A program made the translations under genes and the position numbers. The notes beneath the pieces were generated by a model that did no database searches, was not told where the DNA came from, and was given only the letters and a program-made list of their open reading frames with translations. Shown piece by piece: positions 26,846 to 34,379 of a stretch of 64,000 bases of DNA; position 1 is the stretch's first letter, and each line of letters begins with the position of its first letter. The stretch comes from Spirosoma agri (GTDB lineage Bacteria > Bacteroidota > Bacteroidia > Cytophagales > Spirosomataceae), in contig NZ_JAAGNZ010000002.1 in the NCBI RefSeq assembly GCF_010747415.1, positions 1,116,001 through 1,180,000 on the forward strand, in the 5' to 3' direction.

Positions 26846-27601
26846 ATGATTATCGGAATAATTCCTGCGCGCTACGGGTCAACCCGGTTTCCGGGGAAAC
26901 CACTGGCTGACATCGGTGGCAAGTCAATGATCCAGCGCGTTCTGGAACAGGCCTGGCAGGCGAAGTCATTGGACAAAGTCGTTGTGGCAACGGATGACGA
27001 GCGCATTGTGGAAGCGGTTCTGCGTATTGGTGGTGAGGCTGTTATGACGCGGACCGACCACCCGAGCGGTACGGATCGATGCTGGGAAGCGTACAGCCGA
27101 CTGATTGCCGAAGCGGATGTTCGCTCGCTTTCGTCGGATTATGTGATTAACATTCAGGGTGACGAACCCTTCATTGATCCTGAGCAAATTGACGAGCTGG
27201 CGGCCATGCTGGATGGTTCGGTCGAATTAGCCACGCAAATGGCGTCCGTCGATTCCGCTGACTTGCTGCACAATCCCAAAGAGGCCAAAATTACGGTCAA
27301 CGCGCGCAATGAAGCATTGTATTTTAGCCGGTCGGCCATCCCGTACCTGTGGGGTTTAGATCCGGCTGTCTGGCACCAGCACCATGTTTATCATCGGCAC
27401 GTTGGGTTATACGCGTATCGGGCTGATGTTCTGGAAAAGATCACCCTACTGCCCCCTTCTCCGCTCGAACAGGCGGAGTCGCTGGAACAACTCCGCTGGC
27501 TCGAAGCCGGTTACCGGATCAAGCTTATCGAAACGCGGTATCAAACGCCGAGCATTGACGATCCTGCCGACATCGAAAAGGCGCTACGCAGCGTGCAATA
27601 G
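26846..27601 (+). CDS. kdsB: CMP-Kdo (CMP-Kdo8N) cytidylyltransferase
   Basis: 251 aa. IIPARYGSTRFPGKPLADI is the family signature; VVVATDDERI, MTRTDHPSGTDR and NIQGDEPFIDP complete the CTP and sugar site. It activates the sugar for transfer to lipid A. In Shewanella the partner KdsB uses Kdo8N rather than Kdo; the gene order suggests the same here, which is an inference. It is the last gene of the kdn-kds row, 93 bases after the phosphatase. Confidence 0.93.
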   Translation: MIIGIIPARYGSTRFPGKPLADIGGKSMIQRVLEQAWQAKSLDKVVVATDDERIVEAVLRIGGEAVMTRTDHPSGTDRCWEAYSRLIAEADVRSLSSDYVINIQGDEPFIDPEQIDELAAMLDGSVELATQMASVDSADLLHNPKEAKITVNARNEALYFSRSAIPYLWGLDPAVWHQHHVYHRHVGLYAYRADVLEKITLLPPSPLEQAESLEQLRWLEAGYRIKLIETRYQTPSIDDPADIEKALRSVQ

Positions 27602-27860
27602 CTGAGAACGGTTGGTTTTGAGTTGCGTCCAGAGTTGATACTGTACCCGGCCCACACCAATAAACACGCCACTGCTTTGAGTGTGTAGGGCTGGAGAAAG
27701 TACGTCTGGACGGAAAACAGGAACATGTCGGTGGGGCGAGCGAAGTGAAACTAATCACCAGAACCCGTAGGGCTTAATCTAGCCGAGCCAGTTGAGCAGG
27801 TATTAGAACGGCCCCATCAATCAGACCAAAAATAATCGGTATCGATACGACTTGCCGATT

Positions 27861-27868
27861 TATCTTTG
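27861..27868 (+). promoter_or_regulatory. Possible -7 box of the thiamine pyrophosphokinase gene
   Basis: TATCTTTG fits TAnnTTTG and ends 7 bases before the ATG at 27876, so transcription would start at or next to the first codon (leaderless message). No TTG at the -33 distance is seen. The preceding 27602-27860 holds no gene I can support. Confidence 0.4.
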
Positions 27869-27875
27869 CCCAACT

Positions 27876-28538
27876 ATGTCCTCACATCACGTTGTCCGCG
27901 AAAAACAAGAGCCTGCTCTACTAATTGCCAATGGCGAAGCCTGCCAGCCCGACCTATTGGGGCAATTGCTGGAGTGGAGCCCGACGGTAGTTGTGCTCGA
28001 CAGTGCGATCTGGCGGGTGCTGGAACTGGGTATTAAAATCGACGTGCTGCTCGGCGATTTTGACCGCGATATGGACCTTGATCAGGTTCGGTCGCAGCAA
28101 TACCCGATCGACATCGTCCATACGCCGGACCAGGACAAAACGGACCTCGATAAAGGTATTGAGTACCTCATTGAACGCGGTTATCCGGCTGTCAATATTG
28201 TCTGGGCAACGGGTCGCCGGGCTGATCATAGCCTGACGAATATGACAAATATCGTGCGCTACAAGGACCGGATTCGTATCGTCATGATCGATGATCACTC
28301 CCGAATATTTCCACTGGTTGGCCGGTTTGAGAAGTGGTACGCAGCCGGAACCCCCATTTCGCTGATCCCGGTCGGAACGGTAACGGGTTTCACATCTGAA
28401 GGGTTAACCTACAACCTTCAGGACGCTACGTTGACGCTTGGTTACCGGACCAGCAGCAGTAACGAAGCGGCTGTCGATGGGTTCGTTCGTGTCGAAGCGC
28501 AAACCGGCGATTTGCTCATTATGGAATGCTGGGATTAG
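27876..28538 (+). CDS. Thiamine pyrophosphokinase
   Basis: 220 aa from the ATG at 27876 (the frame opens at a TTG at 27852). The family motifs are clear: LLGDFDRD, TPDQDKTDLDKGIEYL, ATGRRADHSLTN for ATP and thiamine, and a C-terminal beta-barrel with ISLIPVG and the TSSSNEA loop. It phosphorylates thiamine directly to thiamine diphosphate, a salvage route. No thiamine synthesis genes or TPP riboswitch are nearby. It follows kdsB after 274 bases and has its own likely promoter. Confidence 0.9.
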   Translation: MSSHHVVREKQEPALLIANGEACQPDLLGQLLEWSPTVVVLDSAIWRVLELGIKIDVLLGDFDRDMDLDQVRSQQYPIDIVHTPDQDKTDLDKGIEYLIERGYPAVNIVWATGRRADHSLTNMTNIVRYKDRIRIVMIDDHSRIFPLVGRFEKWYAAGTPISLIPVGTVTGFTSEGLTYNLQDATLTLGYRTSSSNEAAVDGFVRVEAQTGDLLIMECWD

Positions 28539-28552
28539 GTTGTCAGTAGTAC

Positions 28553-29635
28553 TTACCCCGCTCTAAAGCGCTGTTGCAGGGGTTTCTCCACCCAGCGGTA
28601 CAAACCGTAAGCAAGGGCTATTAAACACATAAACAGGAATCCTAGGTTTGTACCGGTCAATTTTTGCTGAATGAGTTTGCTGATGACGCCAATGTGAATC
28701 AGGTAAAACGCGTAGGAACTTTGGCCTAAAGCGAGTGCTATGGGTTGGGCTAAAACTCGTTTTAAACGAGATGGTTCGCAGAGCAGCCCATGCACGAAGA
28801 AGCCAATACCAACGGATAGGCCAAGGTTATAGGCAATAAATTCGCTCCATACGAGTGTGGTCGAGCTGCTGGCCTGACCCGTTATCCAGGTTTGCCAACC
28901 TACACAGACCGCTACTAGCACGAGACCATATATGGTCGTATAGCGTACGCCCGTTAACCTGCCGGAATGCCACTGCCAGGCAAGCCACATACCAACGATG
29001 AAATCGAAAGAGCGCCCGAAAAACGTGTAAAAAAGCACAAAAGGCACGCTCCCGAACAAACCATGCCAGTGTAGTCCGCCGACGACCAGCCACAAAAAGA
29101 GACCGGCGCTGACCAGAAAAGCCGTGAGCCATATCGGTCCCCAACGGCGGAGAACGACGAACAACCAGGGCGCTGTTAAGTAGAAACATTCCTCGACGGT
29201 CAGGCTCCAGCTTTGGGCAAGGCCACTGAATTTGTACGGCTCGAAAAAACCTTTGATCAATGTCAGGTTAACGCCAACCTCAAACCAACTCACCGATTGA
29301 CCGCGCCAGATCGCAACACCAATCGTTAAGGCCAGTACCAGTATGTATACTGGAAAAATTCGGGCAAACCGGTTCTGGTAATATGCTCGCCATGACCAGT
29401 TTGTCGTATCAAGGTAAGCATTAGCGTATCGGTGATAGATCAGAAAGCCACTGAGAGCAAAGAAAATCGTGACACCTGCGTACCCCTGCGCTACCAGTCT
29501 ATGTAACCAGCCATCGTCTGCAACTGGGTTGTAGTGATGCACGAAAACCAGATAAGCCGCTACCGCTCGTAGTCCCGTCAACGCGGGAATATAACGGGGA
29601 ACAGTATTGCCCTGATTCGGATTTCGCGCAACCAT
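28553..29635 (-). CDS. OafA-type membrane acyltransferase (Acyl_transf_3)
   Basis: 360 aa from the ATG at 29635. This start overlaps the stop of the upstream C25 protease gene as ATGA, a typical coupled junction; the frame continues to 29695 but inside that gene. About ten hydrophobic helices are visible. The start YIPALTGLRAVAAYLVFVHH holds the catalytic His region of the family, and SWSLTVEECFYLTAPWLF the second signature. Such enzymes O-acylate surface polysaccharides, peptidoglycan or lipids. Coupling to a PorU-type protease is unusual and might only reflect chance gene order. Confidence 0.88.
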   Translation of the reverse strand: MVARNPNQGNTVPRYIPALTGLRAVAAYLVFVHHYNPVADDGWLHRLVAQGYAGVTIFFALSGFLIYHRYANAYLDTTNWSWRAYYQNRFARIFPVYILVLALTIGVAIWRGQSVSWFEVGVNLTLIKGFFEPYKFSGLAQSWSLTVEECFYLTAPWLFVVLRRWGPIWLTAFLVSAGLFLWLVVGGLHWHGLFGSVPFVLFYTFFGRSFDFIVGMWLAWQWHSGRLTGVRYTTIYGLVLVAVCVGWQTWITGQASSSTTLVWSEFIAYNLGLSVGIGFFVHGLLCEPSRLKRVLAQPIALALGQSSYAFYLIHIGVISKLIQQKLTGTNLGFLFMCLIALAYGLYRWVEKPLQQRFRAG

Positions 29636-32600
29636 CAACGGATAAGAATCAGACGACCGCGAAGTTTGTTCCGTACCGTGTCGGCAAGGGGCCAATCTTG
29701 TCCAGCTTCATGAATCATGAAATGGTGGAAATACAACCCGGCCGGGACTGGTTCGCCCGAATCGGTACAGCCATCCCAGTGCCATTCGTTCAGACCGATG
29801 CGGCTAGAAAAATTTGCCGGATTCGCGGTCAACTGACGTAGTACATGCCCATTCAGGTCTGTGATTGTCAGTGTAATCGCGTCGGGTGCTTTGTCGCCCG
29901 TCAGGCGAAATGCAAACGTCACCCGATCGCGAAACGGATTTGGATAGATCGTAAAGTCTGTTAGTTCCCGCTCGTTGATCACCCGAAAACTGATCTGATA
30001 CGGGGCTGCGGCATTGCCTACCGCGTCGCGGGCGGTGACGCGCAGCTGATAAAGGCCCTCGGTCAATAGCGGTGATGCATAGCGAATCCGAAAAATAGTA
30101 TCGGCTCCGGCGGGTTGACTCGTCGCATTGCGCCAGCTAAGTCGTTCGAACAGATTATCGTTTCCGGGCCGTTGCAAAAACATATCTATTCCCACCGTAT
30201 CGCGCCGGATTAGGGAGCGGTTGTCATCGGCTACCAACACGTCAATGGTCGGTCGCGCAGATACGGGTGCACCATCGTCAATTCGGTTGCCATCGATGGC
30301 GACTTCCAGTAGCGGCCCAACCGGATCCGGTCGTACCTGTATCGGCAGGTCAACGGTGTTATTGATAAAGGAATATTCCGGTAAGATTCGTGGGTTTACC
30401 GTCAGAATGAGTCGGTTCGTGCCTGCCAGATTTTCGGTCGGAATGTGGGTGATGAAACGCGTCGTGTCACCAGGAGCGGGGGCTTTTATCCGCCATTGGG
30501 TGGTGAGCGACTGGGTAAATTTTGCTGTATAGATGGATTGTTGTACGGTTAGCGAGTCGGTGAAGGCGTAGGCGCTTAGATTGGTGAACAGTATAGGTAT
30601 CGCAACCACATCACCCTGTTGACGATCGGCTGGTAAGGCCGCGCCCAGTTGAATCTGACCTTCGGGCAAACCCTGCATAGTGCTGGTGGAGTCAAACGTA
30701 AAGGAACCGGTTACCCATTCGTTCGGCGCGATGTCTGACTCCCGGACTCGCCAATAATACCTTGTTCCGGACTGAGCGGTCAGTGTAGCCGGGTAGCTAA
30801 TCGTGGTTTCAGCCCTGATGCGCTGGCTGAGTCGGTTGGGACTGTCGAACCGGGTTGTCGTGTCCAGTTCCAGCTCAAAGGAGCGTACGTCACGAGCAAA
30901 AGACTGAGCAGTTAGTCGGACGGTGCGCGAGTTGATCGTGTCGGAGACCGGCGGATAAATCAGCGCGATACCTGGGCCGGTAACCATCCATTCTATACTG
31001 ACCTGATTATTAGTCCGATTGCGTTCGTGTATACTATTCGTCGGGTTGAGCGTAACGTCGAACTGATTCAGGCCAATCGCGTAATGGTCGTTGGGCAGAC
31101 TTAGCGTGAACGTGTCGCGAAAGGCAACCGCGTGTGGTAAGGTTAGGGTATACACACCCGATTGGCGGCCATTGACTTGTCTGCTGATGCGAACAGAAAT
31201 TAACTCTTTCCGGTATTGCCCCTGATTTTCGACTACCATCGTTACCCGTACCGAGTCGCTCAGTGTCGAGAGGGCCTGATTTTTCGAATCACGAATGGTG
31301 ATCCCACCGGCTGCCATAGCGTAATCGGGCGTGTCGAACGGGAAGATCCGAATGGCCGGGTCGCCCTGTAAAACCATCTGTTGCGTGTTTGATAAATCGA
31401 AGCCATCGGGTGTCTGTACCAGGGTGCGCCGGATGGTTTCCTGCTGGATCTCGCCAATCGGCTTTGTCAGAAACGTGCTGTCGGCTAGTAAGTCGTAGAA
31501 ATGGCGGCTGTATCGATCCAGCACATCAACATACCCCAAGTGGCTGTTGGCAATAACAGCAATAGCGCCCCGGTTGGGCGTTAGTAGCCAGTCGGCACTA
31601 AAGGTTGGCTGACTGTAAAAGATGTTCCCGCTGGCGCAGCCATTGATTAGCATGAGTGGATACTGGCCTTTATTCGCGTAGCCCAATGCGTCGTTTGAGC
31701 AAAAGCCAATATCCAAATCCGTTACATCGAGGCTCGAATGGCCGAAAAATGTCATAAGCCCCACCCCCTCATTGACTTGTCTGGCGACGTTGATCGTCTC
31801 AACCGGACTATCGGTTTGCTTGGCAACGGTTATTACGTGCGCCCCCAGCGATTCGGCTGCGGCTTGTTTTTCGTATCCCTTTAGCAATGCGTGAAATAAA
31901 ATCGCTTCGTTCGTCGTATAGCCACCGCTCAGGTGCAGTAGTTTTTTGCGCCACGGCTGGGTTGCCGGTAGTGCTTCAAACTCCCTGACCTTATTCAGAT
32001 AATCGATGACCTGCTGTGGTTTTGTCGCATTGAGCCGGCCCGTCGGAATCGCCGGTACATCCTGCGGTTTCCCATCCAAACCAGCCGTAAACACAACATC
32101 GGAGCCGGGAAACCCCGCCGTGGGGACCAGATCGATTGTCGCCTGATTGGGGTTACGCCGTACGCCGGGTGTGCTGCGACCCTGGCCAATGAGCAGCAAG
32201 AAACGGGGTCGGTTGACCGCGCCACTACTCTGCCGAAGCAGCTGATCGGCAAACCGCCGAATGGCGAGTGGATGGCGTTCGCCGTAGCTGAACTGATCGA
32301 AGAGCTGCTGGACGGTTGTTGTGAGTGTATCATGCTGACCACCAGCGATGGATGCTCGGTAGGCAGCATAGGCTTGTACTGCATCGGGTTGCCCACTGGC
32401 CGGTTTCATCAGGGATTCGTGGCTGATAATGACGTACGTTGGCCGGCGACCTGACCAGTTCGTAAACGTTACGGGCGAGATGCGGGAAACTCGTATGGGT
32501 TCGCTGCAACGGAGCAGCGTACGACTGCTCTCTGTATCACGCACAACCAGACTGACGGAATATCCGGACGAGGTGGTACTGCCCATTCGAATTGGAGCCG

Positions 32601-33651
32601 TAGGATCTGAAATGTCCCAGAATTGGGAAGCAGCAGGCACACTTTCAATGGTTACCAGCGAACGGCCAGCTGTATTTGCCGTAAGTTGAAAGGTTTGCAG
32701 AGGCAGTCCGTTGCCCACGAAACGCTGGGGATAACGCAACCGAATGTAGGATACAGAATACGGATCGGCTGTAAACTGTTCACCCAACGAGACGGTCGAA
32801 ACCACGAATTGCCCATCTTCGCCAACGTCAGACCAGCGTAACTCGCTGAGCAGGAGGGTATTGTCATAGCGTTGAAAACGCAGTGAATCGAGTAAACGTC
32901 GTGACGCCGTAGAGGACCCAACGTGGCATTGAACCGTATGATTGATGTAGTCGCGACCGACCAGCAAGACCGCCAGTTGCGGTGATGGCCCAGCGCGAAA
33001 AGCATTCGTCGTGGTAAACGTATTATCGTAGAATTTACCTTTCTGCTGGACAATGCCCGTATAGCCTTCACCCGCTTCAAAATAGCTGTACTCAACCTTG
33101 GGAGGAATGCCCGCTGCCCAGCCCGGATAGGTGTCGGTAAATACGCGTATGTCTTCTGCCCAGTGATAGGGGTCGGGTGTCAACCGCGTAAGATCGGTAT
33201 CAGTGTAGGTATCCATTCGTTTTCCGGGCTTACCGTCGAGCCGCCAGGTCAGAAAATAGGCCGTTGTGTCGTTGAAAAGGCTGTAGTACTTGTGGGGCTG
33301 GGCACTGATGGGTCGGTAGAGTAATGAATCCTGCGCGCCATCGTTGCCACGACCGTAGAATTCCACGAAATCAGTTGTATCGAATCGGTTATCCGCTTCG
33401 CCGTCTACGTAAATCGCCTGTTCAATACCGCGATGGAAGAGTTGTAACGTCTTCGGATTGATCGTCTGAACGGGAACGCCTGCCTGCTGTAGGTCAGCCA
33501 TGGTGACCCGATACACATTACGTTGGGCAATCGGTAACTTGAAATACGTCTGGTCGTAGCGAATCCACTCGTTCCCCGCCACCGGACGCTGCGCCAAGGA
33601 CAGGTGACTGAAAATCAGGCTACAAAGACCGCAAAGCCAATAGTTATGCAT
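29635..33651 (-). CDS. PorU/PorU2-type C25 peptidase of the type IX secretion system
   Basis: 1338 aa with a signal peptide ending near residue 21. The gingipain-like C25 domain covers about 404-770, with catalytic His638 in MTFFGHSS and Cys672 in LINGCASGN. Upstream is a beta-rich region; downstream come Ig-like repeats (TFTLSLPNDHY, YYWRVRES) and a C-terminal domain YPNPFRDRVTFAF...PAGLYFHHF resembling a T9SS/FlgD-like end. PorU removes C-terminal signals of cargo at the outer membrane and attaches A-LPS. Whether this is the main sortase or the PorU2 paralogue cannot be told; porV is not adjacent. The acyltransferase start overlaps its stop. Confidence 0.85.
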   Translation of the reverse strand: MHNYWLCGLCSLIFSHLSLAQRPVAGNEWIRYDQTYFKLPIAQRNVYRVTMADLQQAGVPVQTINPKTLQLFHRGIEQAIYVDGEADNRFDTTDFVEFYGRGNDGAQDSLLYRPISAQPHKYYSLFNDTTAYFLTWRLDGKPGKRMDTYTDTDLTRLTPDPYHWAEDIRVFTDTYPGWAAGIPPKVEYSYFEAGEGYTGIVQQKGKFYDNTFTTTNAFRAGPSPQLAVLLVGRDYINHTVQCHVGSSTASRRLLDSLRFQRYDNTLLLSELRWSDVGEDGQFVVSTVSLGEQFTADPYSVSYIRLRYPQRFVGNGLPLQTFQLTANTAGRSLVTIESVPAASQFWDISDPTAPIRMGSTTSSGYSVSLVVRDTESSRTLLRCSEPIRVSRISPVTFTNWSGRRPTYVIISHESLMKPASGQPDAVQAYAAYRASIAGGQHDTLTTTVQQLFDQFSYGERHPLAIRRFADQLLRQSSGAVNRPRFLLLIGQGRSTPGVRRNPNQATIDLVPTAGFPGSDVVFTAGLDGKPQDVPAIPTGRLNATKPQQVIDYLNKVREFEALPATQPWRKKLLHLSGGYTTNEAILFHALLKGYEKQAAAESLGAHVITVAKQTDSPVETINVARQVNEGVGLMTFFGHSSLDVTDLDIGFCSNDALGYANKGQYPLMLINGCASGNIFYSQPTFSADWLLTPNRGAIAVIANSHLGYVDVLDRYSRHFYDLLADSTFLTKPIGEIQQETIRRTLVQTPDGFDLSNTQQMVLQGDPAIRIFPFDTPDYAMAAGGITIRDSKNQALSTLSDSVRVTMVVENQGQYRKELISVRISRQVNGRQSGVYTLTLPHAVAFRDTFTLSLPNDHYAIGLNQFDVTLNPTNSIHERNRTNNQVSIEWMVTGPGIALIYPPVSDTINSRTVRLTAQSFARDVRSFELELDTTTRFDSPNRLSQRIRAETTISYPATLTAQSGTRYYWRVRESDIAPNEWVTGSFTFDSTSTMQGLPEGQIQLGAALPADRQQGDVVAIPILFTNLSAYAFTDSLTVQQSIYTAKFTQSLTTQWRIKAPAPGDTTRFITHIPTENLAGTNRLILTVNPRILPEYSFINNTVDLPIQVRPDPVGPLLEVAIDGNRIDDGAPVSARPTIDVLVADDNRSLIRRDTVGIDMFLQRPGNDNLFERLSWRNATSQPAGADTIFRIRYASPLLTEGLYQLRVTARDAVGNAAAPYQISFRVINERELTDFTIYPNPFRDRVTFAFRLTGDKAPDAITLTITDLNGHVLRQLTANPANFSSRIGLNEWHWDGCTDSGEPVPAGLYFHHFMIHEAGQDWPLADTVRNKLRGRLILIR

Positions 33652-33763
33652 AAGGGTACATTATGGTAGATAAAGTTACAAAAACTTCGTCTCCAGCCAT
33701 ACCGTAAGACTACCACTCACCCGTTTTTTTTGCCGTTGATCAGATCAAGCTGAAATTTTTAAA

Positions 33764-33802
33764 AAGGTACCTTGCATCACATAGTACCTTATGCTACCTT
33801 TG
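33764..33802 (+). promoter_or_regulatory. PadR-gene promoter with overlapping palindromic operator
   Basis: TTG at 33772-33774, exactly 20 bases, then TACCTTTG at 33795-33802: a full Bacteroidota promoter. The perfect inverted repeat AAGGTAC (33764-33770) and GTACCTT (33784-33790), spaced by 13 bases, spans the -33 box and spacer. That is where an autorepressor would bind. PadR proteins commonly repress their own promoter, so this is the probable operator. Confidence 0.7.
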
Positions 33803-33947
33803 ATGCACGGATTTCGGATGATGATTAACCGTCGGTGGTAAACCCGATCGCATTCAGTCGTTGTAATCAGGAGTTCGTAACTGCCAGAGTCGACGCCCCG
33901 GATTGTCCAACGTCGGATTGGAACAACTACTTAAATCACAAACACCG

Positions 33948-34358
33948 ATGAATATTGAAAATGCTCAGGTGCAGATGCGAAAGGGAATTTTGGAATTCTG
34001 CATACTGCACATCATATCGAGGGGCGAAGTGTATGCCTCCGATATGCTCGATGAACTGACGTCTGCGCGAATCATGGTGGTGGAAGGTACCCTTTATCCA
34101 CTGCTGACTCGACTCAAAAATGCGGGCTTGCTCGACTACAAATGGGTAGAATCAACGTCAGGGCCACCGCGAAAATATTACATTCTGACCGATCTGGGCC
34201 GTGATTCGCTTGGGTCGCTTAACGATACCTGGCAGGAACTTGCCGAATCCGTGAACTCCATCGTTGGCAAGACTGATCAGCACAAGAAACCGGCCAACGG
34301 CAATGCCGCACCCATGACGAATGCGTCCGATCCCATCACTCCTTCAACCAACGCTTAA
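33948..34358 (+). CDS. PadR-family transcriptional regulator
   Basis: 136 aa from the ATG at 33948 (a TTG at 33903 is rejected). It has the winged-helix PadR N-terminus: MRKGILEFCILHIISRGEVYASDML, VVEGTLYPLLTRLKNAGLLDYKW and the wing SGPPRKYYILTDLGRDSL. The C-terminal part is short and ends in a Pro/Asn/Ala-rich tail of about 35 residues, so this is a small subfamily member. It lies 21 bases before the PspC gene; regulator and envelope-stress-like membrane protein form one unit, a pairing known in Bacteroidota. Confidence 0.92.
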   Translation: MNIENAQVQMRKGILEFCILHIISRGEVYASDMLDELTSARIMVVEGTLYPLLTRLKNAGLLDYKWVESTSGPPRKYYILTDLGRDSLGSLNDTWQELAESVNSIVGKTDQHKKPANGNAAPMTNASDPITPSTNA

Positions 34359-34379
34359 CCTATTCACGTTTCAATCGCC

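Noticed and set aside
27525..27758. Overlapping minus-strand frames after kdsB, one reading MFLFSVQTYFLQPYTLKAV, with another hydrophobic frame at about 27776-27850
   Set aside because: Several frames look protein-like over short stretches, but each overlaps the kdsB end, none has a recognisable family, and they do not join without frameshifts. A decayed gene is possible but not supported.
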